Positions 7,599 through 14,520 of a stretch of 19,086 bases of DNA are shown here, in pieces. Both the position numbers and the translations under genes were made by a program. The stretch is from Methanobacterium sp. GTDB taxonomy: Archaea; Methanobacteriota; Methanobacteria; Methanobacteriales; Methanobacteriaceae. Position 1 is the first letter of the stretch, and the number at the start of each line of letters is the position of its first letter. The stretch spans positions 1-19,086 of the forward strand of contig JAJFTX010000212.1 in the NCBI GenBank assembly GCA_021372715.1, written 5' to 3'. Below the pieces are notes generated by a model. The model did no database searches and was not told the origin of the DNA. It saw nothing but the letters and a program-made list of their open reading frames with translations.

Positions 7599-8411
7599 TT
7601 AAATTTGGTTAGGATTTAAGAAATTATGTTTATGTGAACAAATATTATATTCATCTCCCTCTACCTGAACTGAATAACGAGCCAACTCCCTTTTATATCC
7701 TGTTTCAGTGTTGATCATATTAACGAATATCTCACCCTCATCTATCACCAGATGATTATAGGAGGGATAAGTTTCACCCCTTAACTTACGGGTGGTAACT
7801 GTTCCCGAATTTAAAGTCACCATATTCTCCACCATCTAAACATTAGGAACATGTTTATGGCCGTTTAAAACAAAATCAACACCATTAGCAATGAAAATCC
7901 TCAGTAAATCACCCGAATCCAGTAAAATATTCCTTTCACGTCCCGTATGAGGTATGGGCAATAGATGGTGGTGGAAGGTTACTATCTTACAAAGATCATC
8001 AGGTATCTTCTCCAGTTCTGCCTGCAGCCATAACATCTGATCGATGCCGATTTGTCCATCGTTTATATCCGGCTCTGAAGAGTCCAAACCAATAATAGCA
8101 AACCCACCACTTTTATCAGTGTGTAAGAATCTTCTCTCACCAATAAGCTTTTCAAAATGAACCAAACCCACATTACGGGCATCATGATTACCCGGAATGA
8201 CATGTACATTAGAAATATCCTTTAATTCTTCAAGAAAAGAAGATGCATCATTATATTCATGGGCATAACCTCGGGTAGTTAGATCTCCAGATATTATGAT
8301 CAGATCAGGATTTTCACCCTCAATCTGTTTTAAAGCATTATTTTTAAGGTCATGAGAGAATGTTTTCTCACCAAAATGTATATCCGACAACTGTATGATC
8401 TTTCTCTCCAA
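7599..8411 (-). pseudogene. calcineurin-like metallophosphoesterase interrupted by one amber codon
   Basis: A single continuous frame of 271 codons with one internal TAG at 7836-7838. The first 191 residues carry every metal-binding motif of the family: LSDIHFG (Asp10, His12), SGDL (Asp43), PGNHD (Asn75, His76), FHHHL (147-149) and NGHKH (185-187). After the stop the frame continues as MVENMVTLNSGTVTTRKLRG and ends at 7599, the expected C-terminal strands of Icc/CpdA-like phosphodiesterases. Relatives generally have Trp just after GHxHxPxV, so TGG to TAG is the likely change. The start is TTG at 8411 with GGAGG seven bases upstream. It may be a recent pseudogene, a readthrough gene, or two chains made by TAG-ATG reinitiation; the truncated chain keeps the whole active site. 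Confidence 0.8.
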
Positions 8412-8519
8412 TCATAATCCTCCATTGTAATATTATTAATCTAAAACTATTTTGAATTATTAATATGAAAATAATCTTTTTTAAATTCCTAAAAACAATA
8501 TCAAATAAATCAAAAATTA

Positions 8520-8592
8520 AGCCTCAGGGGGGATTCGAACCCCCGACCTATGCCTTACCAAGGCATCGCTCTACCGGCTGAGCCACTGAGGC
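8520..8592 (-). tRNA. tRNA-Thr (GGU)
   Basis: A complete 73-nt cloverleaf including the discriminator. The 7-bp acceptor stem is GCCTCAG/CTGAGGC, the anticodon loop TTGGTAA on a 5-bp ATGCC/GGCAT stem gives anticodon GGU, and the T arm is GGGGG-TTCGAAT-CCCCC. The discriminator is U, usual for archaeal tRNA-Thr. No intron and no encoded CCA. A short T run (TTTTT) follows. Confidence 0.97.
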
Positions 8593-8615
8593 AACAATAT
8601 GATTCTATCAGAATA

Positions 8616-8625
8616 ATTATATAAA
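8616..8625 (-). promoter_or_regulatory. TATA box of tRNA-Thr
   Basis: TTTATATAAT on the minus strand, centred about 28 bp before the 5' end of the tRNA, which puts the start a few bases before the mature tRNA, as is usual for archaeal tRNA genes. Confidence 0.6.
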
Positions 8626-8711
8626 TATAGACTATTGCCAACATAGAGTCTTTAAATTCATACTTGAATAAACCATCTATTTAATCTAAAATAGATATAA
8701 AGTTATTAAAA

Positions 8712-8795
8712 TGCAGGGGATGGGATTCGAACCCACGTAGGCCTACGCCAGAGGATCTTAAGTCCACCCCCTTTGGCCAGCTCGGGCACCCCTGC
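8712..8795 (-). tRNA. tRNA-Leu (UAA)
   Basis: An 84-nt type II tRNA including discriminator A. The acceptor stem is GCAGGGG/CCCCTGC, the anticodon loop CTTAAGA reads UAA, the variable arm has a GTA-GGCC-TAC stem-loop, and the T loop is TTCGAAT. No intron and no encoded CCA. One oddity: the second anticodon-stem pair is U-U (GTGGA against TCCTC), which weakens the stem; it may be tolerated or modified. Confidence 0.95.
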
Positions 8796-8820
8796 ATACA
8801 ACGAACTTGGGTTTACATCC

Positions 8821-8830
8821 TATATTAAGT
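8821..8830 (-). promoter_or_regulatory. TATA box of tRNA-Leu
   Basis: ACTTAATATA on the minus strand, about 26-35 bp before the 5' end of the tRNA. Position fits; the sequence is an average match. The rest of 8796-8990 is AT-rich intergenic DNA in which I see no gene. Confidence 0.45.
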
Positions 8831-8993
8831 TAACGGTAAGAAATAATTAAATTATAAGGTTTCAATCCAGTTTAAAAGGATAAATTGAGGTATTATTTTA
8901 GTATAAAACAATATGTTAAGGGAATAATTTTATTTTTAATGATTTAACACCTGAATAATATTTAAATATATCTTAAATATCATAATAATACTT

Positions 8994-9008
8994 AATTTAT
9001 TTATAAAA
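8994..9008 (+). promoter_or_regulatory. probable promoter of the ferredoxin-reductase pair
   Basis: A TATA box within AATTTATTTATAAAA. With 25-bp spacing, transcription starts near 9030, leaving a leader of about 25 nt that includes the GGTGA ribosome site at 9047-9051. A second TATA-like TTATATA at 9034-9040 lies too close to the start codon to give room for that site. Confidence 0.45.
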
Positions 9009-9056
9009 GAAATAAACATCCATATAATAAACATTATATATTGTCTGGTGAATCCC

Positions 9057-9230
9057 ATGGAATATAAAGCAGATAAATGCGGATACTGTGGTGCCTGTGT
9101 TGCTGTATGCCCCCATGAACTTTTAAAACAGGTAGAAAATCAAATAATTATCACAGAGGGATGTGATGATTGTGGAAAATGCACCATAGTATGTCCACTA
9201 GGCGCCCTTAACTCGGAGGAATGCCCATGA
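9057..9230 (+). CDS. 2[4Fe-4S] ferredoxin, probable electron donor to the reductase
   Basis: A 57-residue ferredoxin with two complete cluster motifs: CGYCGACVAVCP (Cys8, 11, 14, 18) and CDDCGKCTIVCP (Cys36, 39, 42, 46). Each motif is C-x2-C-x2-C-x3-C followed by Pro, so two [4Fe-4S] clusters are expected. The ATG at 9057 is preferred because GGTGA lies five bases before it; a GTG at 9048 lies inside that site. The stop codon overlaps the start of the geranylgeranyl reductase (ATGA), so the two are translationally coupled. In Methanosarcina acetivorans a neighbouring ferredoxin supports the homologous reductase, which makes the same role likely here. Confidence 0.93.
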   Translation: MEYKADKCGYCGACVAVCPHELLKQVENQIIITEGCDDCGKCTIVCPLGALNSEECP

Positions 9231-10405
9231 AATATGATATGATAGTGGTAGGGGGGCGCATAGGAGGTTCTGTTTCTTCTTTAATCGCATCCCAAAATGA
9301 TTTAGATGTTTTGATGATCGAAAAAAGGCAGGAAATTGGAACACCCGTCCAATGTGCTGAGGGAACAACCTATCAAACTTTCGAAACTTTGGATATGAAG
9401 CCTTCCAAAAAATATATCTGCTCCGATATTGAAGGTGCAATGGTCCATGCTCCCGATGGAAGAAGCATCGATCTCTTTGAATATGGGCTGATGTTGGAAA
9501 ACTTCACCAATGAAAAAACAAAAGGATGTATACTGGACCGGAAGATCTTTGATAAACATCTGGCCATCCAATCAGCCAAGGCCGGGACAGAAATCATGGT
9601 CAAAACCACCGTCAAAGATCTTATAATAAAAGATGGCAGAATCTGTGGAGTGGTTGCTAAACATCTGGGGAAGACCATGGAAATACACTCCGATATAGTA
9701 ATAGCCGCGGATGGGGTTGAATCAAACATGACCCGCTTAGCAGGTCTGGACAATCCCAAAAACCCCAAAGATATTTGTTCCTGCGCCCAATATGAACTGG
9801 TTGGTTTAGATGTAGATCCTCACTGGCTGCACTTTTACTTCGGACGAGAAATAGCTCCCGGCGGGTATTTATGGATATTCCCCAAGGGAAAAGAAAGCGT
9901 GAACCTTGGTTTGGGGATTAGAAGCCCAGAAAATACTGCATATCACTATCTGAAAAAATTCACTGCCAAACTTGACGCTACACCCGTTGAACTTAACATT
10001 GGAGGAGTACCCCTATCCGGTCCCATTGATAAAACTTACACTGACGGTTTATTGGTGGTGGGAGATGCAGCAGGACAGGTGGATCCTATCACTGGAGGTG
10101 GAATCCATATAACAGCAAGCTGTGCAAAAATTGCCGGTGAAGTTGCTGCTCGAGCCATTAAGATGGAAGACACCTCAGCAAAGACCTTACAGGAATATGA
10201 TATTCTCTGGAGAAAAGAGTTTGAAGAGGGACTTAAAACATCCCTAAAATATAGGAAAGCCGCTGACAAACTCAGTGATAAGGATATGAATGCTTTAGCA
10301 GAGTATTTCGTCACCAATCATTCAGAAAACTTTTCAAAATTAGGAGCTATCAAATTTCTGGGAAAACATCCCCATCTCTTAAAGCTCATTAAAGAGTTTT
10401 TGTAA
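9227..10405 (+). CDS. geranylgeranyl reductase family flavoprotein (archaeal lipid saturation)
   Basis: A 392-residue FAD enzyme of the geranylgeranyl reductase family, which saturates the double bonds of digeranylgeranylglyceryl lipids to phytanyl chains at the membrane. The N-terminal Rossmann motif reads VVGGRIGGS (7-15), with Arg replacing the middle glycine of GxGxxG, a variant also found in related flavoproteins. Further landmarks are Glu32 at the end of strand 2, the PVQCAEG segment (40-46), YLWIFPKG (214-221; a YxWxFP substrate motif) and the second FAD motif GDAAGQVDPITGGG (279-292). The ATG at 9227 is preferred over 9221: GGAGGA (9215-9220) abuts 9221 but is six bases from 9227. Overlap with the ferredoxin gene supports a two-gene operon. 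Other substrates such as quinone side chains are possible. Confidence 0.9.
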   Translation: MKYDMIVVGGRIGGSVSSLIASQNDLDVLMIEKRQEIGTPVQCAEGTTYQTFETLDMKPSKKYICSDIEGAMVHAPDGRSIDLFEYGLMLENFTNEKTKGCILDRKIFDKHLAIQSAKAGTEIMVKTTVKDLIIKDGRICGVVAKHLGKTMEIHSDIVIAADGVESNMTRLAGLDNPKNPKDICSCAQYELVGLDVDPHWLHFYFGREIAPGGYLWIFPKGKESVNLGLGIRSPENTAYHYLKKFTAKLDATPVELNIGGVPLSGPIDKTYTDGLLVVGDAAGQVDPITGGGIHITASCAKIAGEVAARAIKMEDTSAKTLQEYDILWRKEFEEGLKTSLKYRKAADKLSDKDMNALAEYFVTNHSENFSKLGAIKFLGKHPHLLKLIKEFL

Positions 10406-10427
10406 ATTCAAATAATCTTTCGACTAA

Positions 10428-10434
10428 TTTTTTT
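10428..10434 (+). terminator. oligo-T terminator after the reductase
   Basis: Seven T about 23 bp after the stop codon of the reductase, with no stable hairpin before it. Confidence 0.4.
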
Positions 10435-10551
10435 GATAGAAAGAATAATTTAACCGTGAATAAGATAAATATAAATATTGATAACTTCGATTAACTATTA
10501 AATCAGTTTAAAACATTACCGTAGTTAAGTTTTATTATAAGAAATTATTAA

Positions 10552-10563
10552 CCTACCGGTAGG
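10552..10563 (+). promoter_or_regulatory. 12-bp palindrome over the ribosome site of the HEAT gene
   Basis: The perfect palindrome CCTACCGGTAGG ends within the putative ribosome site (AGGGA, 10561-10565). It is GC-rich in an otherwise very AT-rich gap. It could be a DNA operator near the start of transcription or a small RNA hairpin (CCTA/TAGG stem) limiting ribosome access. Confidence 0.4.
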
Positions 10564-10571
10564 GATTGAAT

Positions 10572-11927
10572 TTGAGTGATGATGGTTTCTATCCAGATAT
10601 AAATGTCTTGGAGAAAAATAGAGATGTTGAAGGCCTTATAAGAGCTCTAAATAACGATGACTATCTTATACGTAAGGAGGCTGCTAGATCTCTTAAAAAA
10701 GTAGGAGACTCCAGGGCTATCGTACCTCTTATCCAGTCGCTGCAGTATGAAAAATGGCAATCAAAAAACACGATTTTAGGTACGGTTAGGGAGTTCTCAG
10801 CAGAAGCATTAGGAAAATTAGGGGATAGTAGGGCTGTTAAACCATTAATATATTCTATGAACGAAGATGATGATGTTGAAGTTCGCTGGAAATCAGCATG
10901 GGCTCTGGGAGAAATTGGTGATTCTCAAGCAACAGATGCACTGATTGAAGCCTTAAAAAGCAGCTCATGGAATGTTAGAGAAAATGCCGCCGGATCACTG
11001 GGGAAATTAAGGGCAATAGATGCTGTGGAGCCTTTAATAGCTACTTTAGAAGATAAAGAATGGCGGGTGAGAAAAAACTCAGTAGTTGCCCTGGGAAAAA
11101 TTGGAGATGAAAAAGCCATAAAGCCACTTTTAAATCTTTTAAGTGACGAAGATAGTGATGTAAGAAGAAAAACCATTGAAGTTCTGGCAAATATGGGTGA
11201 TAAGGCTTTTAACCCTCTTATGGATCTTTTTTACCAAAAAGATTGGTATATAAGAAGTAAAGCAGCGAAAGTTCTGGGAGAAATTGGTGATAAAAGAGTT
11301 GTAGAACCTTTTATTGAAGTTTTATCCAAAAAAAGGAAAGCAGATAGGAATCGTTACGTTAGGGGCAGAGTTGTAGAAGCATTAGGTAAAATTGGTGATT
11401 TAAGAGCTATAAATGCACTGACAGATGCCCTGGATGATGATACCATTTTCGTTCGGCAAAAAGCTGAAGAAGCTATTATCAGGATAAGATCTTTAGATTA
11501 TTCTGGAGAATTTACTCAATTCAGTGATGGATCTATTTCTTTTAATTATCCAGTTGACTGGATAATTAACACCATAGTCACTCATGAAAAATACGAAGGA
11601 CACAACCCCCATCTGAGCGTGAAACTTACCATATATAAAAAATCAGATTTAGAAGATTTAACCTTTGATGATCTAATAAAAATTTGGGATGAAATCTTTG
11701 AATATCAAAATATCATTCCCACCACCCAAAATACATCCCGAATGGGTAAAACCAACGCCTTTTTTATGATGGGTGAAAGTATGGATACCAATAATGTAAT
11801 AATAATAGTAGGTTATATGCTTTATGAGATATTTTATTACCTACATTTCACCATTAAACCTAATGTAACTGATAGAGAACAGGAAGATATTGATTTAATA
11901 ATCAACACCTTCCGTATTCATATATAA
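10572..11927 (+). CDS. HEAT-repeat protein with PsbP-like C-terminal domain
   Basis: About 451 residues. The first ~310 hold about nine PBS-lyase-type HEAT repeats with a ~31-residue period; typical units are RKEAARSLKKVGDSRAIVPL, RWKSAWALGEIGDSQATDAL and RVRKNSVVALGKIGDEKAIK. Such solenoids bind other proteins or, in a few cases, modified bases. Residues ~315-451 (FSDGSISFNYPVDW ... LIINTFRIHI) resemble the small PsbP/Mog1-like domains that methanogens attach to many proteins. No signal peptide or membrane segment, so it is cytoplasmic. There is no ATG in frame near the start. TTG at 10572 is preferred over TTG at 10566 because AGGGA is six bases before it. The partner is unknown; a scaffolding role is inferred only from fold. 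Confidence 0.85.
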   Translation: MSDDGFYPDINVLEKNRDVEGLIRALNNDDYLIRKEAARSLKKVGDSRAIVPLIQSLQYEKWQSKNTILGTVREFSAEALGKLGDSRAVKPLIYSMNEDDDVEVRWKSAWALGEIGDSQATDALIEALKSSSWNVRENAAGSLGKLRAIDAVEPLIATLEDKEWRVRKNSVVALGKIGDEKAIKPLLNLLSDEDSDVRRKTIEVLANMGDKAFNPLMDLFYQKDWYIRSKAAKVLGEIGDKRVVEPFIEVLSKKRKADRNRYVRGRVVEALGKIGDLRAINALTDALDDDTIFVRQKAEEAIIRIRSLDYSGEFTQFSDGSISFNYPVDWIINTIVTHEKYEGHNPHLSVKLTIYKKSDLEDLTFDDLIKIWDEIFEYQNIIPTTQNTSRMGKTNAFFMMGESMDTNNVIIIVGYMLYEIFYYLHFTIKPNVTDREQEDIDLIINTFRIHI

Positions 11928-12018
11928 AATATTGTAATAAATATATTAAAATCAACCACACAACCTCGCAAATTCATATTAGTAAAACTAAATCATCTAT
12001 TCATTTTTATTAAGGGGA

Positions 12019-12603
12019 ATGATATTTCTGAAATCAACTGTTAATGTAGTAATTATATCCAATTATCAGATAAATGGTTTATTTTTCTCAATAGGAATTT
12101 CAAGTATTACCGGGAAGATAGTAAAAATTTCACTACCCCATCAGGATGAAACAAAAGCAATGAAGCAAATTTCTGATGAATATCCTAATTATGAAGTTTC
12201 TGAAAAATATGAGGATTTAGTTAAAAAGATAACCCCATTATATGCTGGTGAAGATGAAAAAATTGACCTGAAAATTCTTGACTTAGAGGTTCGTGAATCT
12301 AATGAATCACCAATTAAAACTGCATTTATGAGGGATGTTCTAGTAGAAACATCTAAAATATCCCATGGAAAGGTTGGAACCTATAAATCCCTGGCAGAAA
12401 AACTAGGAACCCATGCTTACCGTGCGGTGGGCACCGCCCTTAGAAAAAATCCCTTCCCCCTAATCATACCCTGTCACCGGGTAGTTAGATCCGATCTGAC
12501 CATTGGAAAATACGCTGGTGGGAGTGAAATGAAAAAAGAATTGTTAAAACGGGAAGGAGTTACAATAAAGGGAGATAAGGTTATAATTAAAAATATTTTT
12601 TAA
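12019..12603 (+). CDS. ogt: methylated-DNA--protein-cysteine methyltransferase
   Basis: A 194-residue suicide enzyme that removes alkyl groups from O6 of guanine. The acceptor Cys152 lies in the invariant IPCHRVV (150-156), preceded by the DNA-binding helix-turn-helix YRAVGTALRKNPFPLI (134-149) and followed by GKYAGG (163-168). The poorly conserved N-terminal ~95 residues match the Ada/Ogt N-terminal domain in size. The start is uncertain: AAGGGG is only one base before the ATG at 12019, and no other ordinary start codon lies close downstream. It follows the HEAT gene by 91 bp and probably has its own promoter in that gap. No ada-like regulator is fused. Confidence 0.93.
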   Translation: MIFLKSTVNVVIISNYQINGLFFSIGISSITGKIVKISLPHQDETKAMKQISDEYPNYEVSEKYEDLVKKITPLYAGEDEKIDLKILDLEVRESNESPIKTAFMRDVLVETSKISHGKVGTYKSLAEKLGTHAYRAVGTALRKNPFPLIIPCHRVVRSDLTIGKYAGGSEMKKELLKREGVTIKGDKVIIKNIF

Positions 12604-12794
12604 TTTAAACGCACTAATCTTCTCCTTAAAAAAAAATAAATATTAAAGTCTAGAATATCATCCGTTCGTTTTAATGAAATTCAATTCTGTTAATAAAAAA
12701 GGGCAGATATACCATCAATAGTAATAACAAAACAATAGAAAATATTATATACTAAAAGAATCAATCCTAGTTTTGTAAGAGTAATTTCCAAACA

Positions 12795-12829
12795 AGTATT
12801 ACTAATCCATTGAATATTAAATTTATTTA
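12795..12829 (+). promoter_or_regulatory. promoter region of the 69-residue protein, with a half-copy of the surface-protein element
   Basis: AGTATTAC (12795-12802) followed by AATCCATTGAAT is 20/21 identical to 14521-14541 in front of the surface protein. ATATTAAATT (12814-12823) matches the TATA part of the composite element, but the AGTAATAATAA block is missing from its place. Transcription would start near 12840-12850. Upstream, 12604-12794 is AT-rich, with a related AGTAATAACAA at 12720, and holds no gene I can support. Confidence 0.45.
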
Positions 12830-12845
12830 TTACTTAGCCATTTGA

Positions 12846-12986
12846 CTCCTTGTAGTAGGAATCCAAACCACGCATATTTGGATTCCTACAGAACAATTGA
12901 TTGTTACAGGGCATCTGAGAATCTTTTTAGCTCAAATGTATTTGAGATGCCCTTTAATCTTTTAATAAAGTAAATAACTTAAGGAG
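12846..12986 (+). ncRNA. structured 5' leader with two hairpins and a possible RBS-hiding pairing
   Basis: Hairpin 1 has a perfect 13-bp stem, GTAGGAATCCAAA (12855-12867) with TTTGGATTCCTAC (12877-12889), and a 9-base loop. Hairpin 2 has 9-base outer arms AGGGCATCT (12908-12916) and AGATGCCCT (12945-12953); inside it CTCAAA-TGTA-TTTGAG (12931-12946) forms a competing hairpin that shares two bases with the outer stem. CTCCTT (12846-12851), at the predicted RNA start, is exactly complementary to the ribosome site AAGGAG (12981-12986) of the next gene and would enclose both hairpins. The layout resembles a translational switch (riboswitch or autoregulatory leader). No known class is recognised. 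Confidence 0.45.
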
Positions 12987-12991
12987 ATTTG

Positions 12992-13201
12992 ATGAGTGAT
13001 TATAATATCAAATATTCAGAAGTTCTCGGGAAATTAAAAACTCTGGAGAGCAATGAAACTGAAGATCTTGTATGGGTTAGCTTCCCTTACAGTGAACAAA
13101 ATCTAGAGTTCATTAAATTTGCCACCAAAAGAATTTTCAAAAATGATCAGGATTACAGATTGACTTTTGATGCAGATATCATTTTCGTGCAAAGAGGCTA
13201 A
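12992..13201 (+). CDS. 69-residue protein of unknown function behind the structured leader
   Basis: A small soluble protein, MSDYNIKYSEVLGKLK..., with no family I recognise. It is rich in Glu, Asp, Lys, Phe and Asn, has no cysteine or membrane segment, and reads as an alpha/beta mix: a predicted helix at 5-20, strand VWVSFPY (27-33), helix 35-49 and a final strand DIIFVQRG. The ATG at 12992 follows an AAGGAG site with five bases between, the clearest ribosome site in this part of the window, which supports real translation; a TTG directly before it is not needed. Its leader (12846-12986) is unusually structured. A perfect 14-bp palindrome, TTCATCTAGATGAA, lies after it at 13245-13258. Confidence 0.65.
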   Translation: MSDYNIKYSEVLGKLKTLESNETEDLVWVSFPYSEQNLEFIKFATKRIFKNDQDYRLTFDADIIFVQRG

Positions 13202-13318
13202 AGAAATTAAAATTCCCTCTGGTCATCAAAAAGGTCTTTATATCTTCATCTAGATGAATTTACTTCTATCAATACTCTATTTTATATTATATTTCCCCAT
13301 TATAATCTTCAATCTTCC

Positions 13319-13385
13319 AGTAATACGATCTAAACCAGATAAAACAATTAAGTAATAATAAAAAATAAATGAAAAGTATTATATA
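13319..13385 (+). promoter_or_regulatory. composite promoter element, copy A (no clear protein gene behind it)
   Basis: AGTAATAC (13319-13326), 24 bases, AGTAATAATAA (13351-13361), 14 bases, GTATTATATA (13376-13385). Blocks and spacing equal the copies at 14521-14587 and 18915-18981. The last block fits an archaeal TATA box, so transcription should start near 13410 on the plus strand. The interval 13386-13620 has only very short or unconvincing frames, so the product may be a small RNA or the site may be left from a lost gene. Confidence 0.6.
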
Positions 13386-13409
13386 TGATAAAAATAGTTT
13401 CTTAATTGA

Positions 13410-13590
13410 TGAAGGCAAAATAGATACGAAAATTAGAGCTAAAACTAGTTTCTTGATTTTTAATCTTAGCCATTTCCTCCTTCATCCCAATTAGATACCT
13501 AATAGAAAATATATAATGTTTGTATAAGACATCCCCTAAAAGATTTCTAAACCCCATAGGGGATGCATTATACCCATTTTTATGTAAAAA
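13410..13590 (+). ncRNA. candidate small RNA ending in a hairpin
   Basis: Predicted from promoter copy A only. The interval contains an inverted repeat with 9-base arms, CATCCCCTA (13530-13538) and TAGGGGATG (13557-13565), with an 18-base loop, followed by CCCATTTTTATG, a weak oligo-T end. The minus strand of this interval has a 23-codon frame (MAKIKNQETSFSS...) with a fair AAGGAGG site, which I do not count as a gene. Ends are approximate. Confidence 0.25.
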
Positions 13591-13621
13591 CAAGTCTTTT
13601 GATATTAATTTAGTGAACTAC

Positions 13622-14311
13622 CTATTTTTTGATTATCCTCAGCATTTCATTACTACCTTTACGAAAATGATAATCAACTCTTTCCATTACAAAATCTGTA
13701 TCATCACTTAATTCATCCATCAATACTGGTAAAAACTTTGAACGAGAATCACCATGCAATTTACTAACAGGATATATTCTAACCTCATCTGCGGCAACTC
13801 TCAACATCTCCTTCAAAGAATCCTGGTGAAACCCATATCCCAAGCGATCCTCATATAGAAACAGCAAATGAGAGGATAAAACCAGATTAAAACTATTATC
13901 TTCTAAGGGCAGATTTGGTAAAACTCCCTGAATATATCTTTCACCTTTATATTGAGCGTAACTATCTATAAATTCCTCATAAACTGTTATGCGCTGCTGG
14001 ACCAGATCTTCTGGATCTGAAAAGAAATCCCAGTCTACTTTATGATCCATTCCTGAATGAACCTCCAGAAGGGTGTGGAAATCATTTATACATTGATCCT
14101 TTATTTCCTCCACACTTTTTCCATACAACATATCCACTGCTGTACAATCATAACCATTATTAAGGAGATAAGGTGTGAATGAACTTGCACCCCCAGCACA
14201 GTCCAAAATACACATATGATCTAATTCATCTTTTTTTAAAGAAAACATATTCATATACTCCTGATAACTCCGGCCTAAGAACCATATCTTCTTATTATCA
14301 CTTTTAAACAT
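13622..14311 (-). CDS. class I SAM-dependent methyltransferase of unknown substrate
   Basis: A 229-residue Rossmann-fold methyltransferase. Motif I is ILDCAGGASSF (35-45), with Ala-Gly-Gly-Ala in the loop that holds S-adenosylmethionine; strand 2 ends in Asp60 (CTAVDMLYG); LPLEDNSFNLVLSSHLLF (134-151) is the motif IV region expected after the nucleotide site; EMLRVAADEVRIYP (168-181) is the next helix and strand. An insertion of about 50 residues (75-125) lies between strand 2 and motif IV. The substrate cannot be told. The ATG at 14311 is chosen because AAGGTGG lies eight bases upstream; the GTG at 14323 is inside that site. The gene is divergent from the surface protein, with a 400-bp shared region full of repeats. 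Confidence 0.85.
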   Translation of the reverse strand: MFKSDNKKIWFLGRSYQEYMNMFSLKKDELDHMCILDCAGGASSFTPYLLNNGYDCTAVDMLYGKSVEEIKDQCINDFHTLLEVHSGMDHKVDWDFFSDPEDLVQQRITVYEEFIDSYAQYKGERYIQGVLPNLPLEDNSFNLVLSSHLLFLYEDRLGYGFHQDSLKEMLRVAADEVRIYPVSKLHGDSRSKFLPVLMDELSDDTDFVMERVDYHFRKGSNEMLRIIKK

Positions 14312-14371
14312 TTTATTAACCACCTTGAATCCTATCTTAACAGCCTAAATCCTTGAACCTATTAAGTAAAC

Positions 14372-14396
14372 TGAATGATCATTTAATAATGATTCA
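14372..14396 (-). promoter_or_regulatory. imperfect inverted repeat at the methyltransferase promoter
   Basis: TGAATGATCATT and AATGATTCA-type arms form a near-perfect 25-bp dyad. On the minus strand TTTATAAC (14402-14409) is a fair TATA box just upstream, so the dyad would cover the transcription start, a typical repressor position. The leader would be about 65-70 nt. Confidence 0.4.
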
Positions 14397-14421
14397 AAGA
14401 GTTATAAATAATATTTGTTAA

Positions 14422-14435
14422 GTAATATCTATTAC
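14422..14435. promoter_or_regulatory. GTAATA-TC-TATTAC dyad in the divergent intergenic region
   Basis: A perfect inverted repeat with 6-bp arms built from the same half-sites as the composite promoter element. It continues as TATTACAAATC (14430-14440), repeated exactly at 14523-14533. It lies just upstream of the methyltransferase TATA box and about 90 bp before copy B of the element, so one regulator could act on both genes. Confidence 0.45.
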
Positions 14436-14520
14436 AAATCAAATTTGGTTGATAAATAAAAAAAATCGAATTTTGTAATTTTTTGAGTTTTAATGGAAAT
14501 TGCTATTATCCTTTTTTATC

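Noticed and set aside
7836..7838. Pyrrolysine codon in the metallophosphoesterase.
   Set aside because: The site corresponds to Trp, the family has no known Pyl residue, and the methyltransferase in the same window uses TAG as a normal stop.
8713..8795. tRNA-Leu as a pseudogene because of the U-U pair in the anticodon stem.
   Set aside because: All other stems, conserved loop bases, discriminator and promoter are intact; a single mismatch is tolerated in real tRNAs.
9227..9290. Defective FAD site in the reductase because the middle Gly of GxGxxG is Arg.
   Set aside because: Related flavoproteins often have this variant, and all other FAD and substrate motifs are intact.
12909..12952. Kink-turn or C/D box RNA in the second leader hairpin (CATC-TGA-GA opposite GA-GATG, with a CTGA box).
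   Set aside because: The bases after the tandem G-A pairs do not form the required second stem, and there is no proper C box (RUGAUGA).
13402..13593. A 63-codon minus-strand frame, or its shorter form MAKIKNQETSFSS... with an AAGGAGG site.
   Set aside because: Low-complexity composition, no recognisable family, overlap with the 13530-13565 hairpin, and the short form is only 23 codons.
13520..13711. A 63-codon plus-strand frame over the hairpin and the methyltransferase 3' end.
   Set aside because: TTG start without ribosome site, ends inside a real gene on the other strand; resemblance to the opposite frame is due to the inverted repeat.
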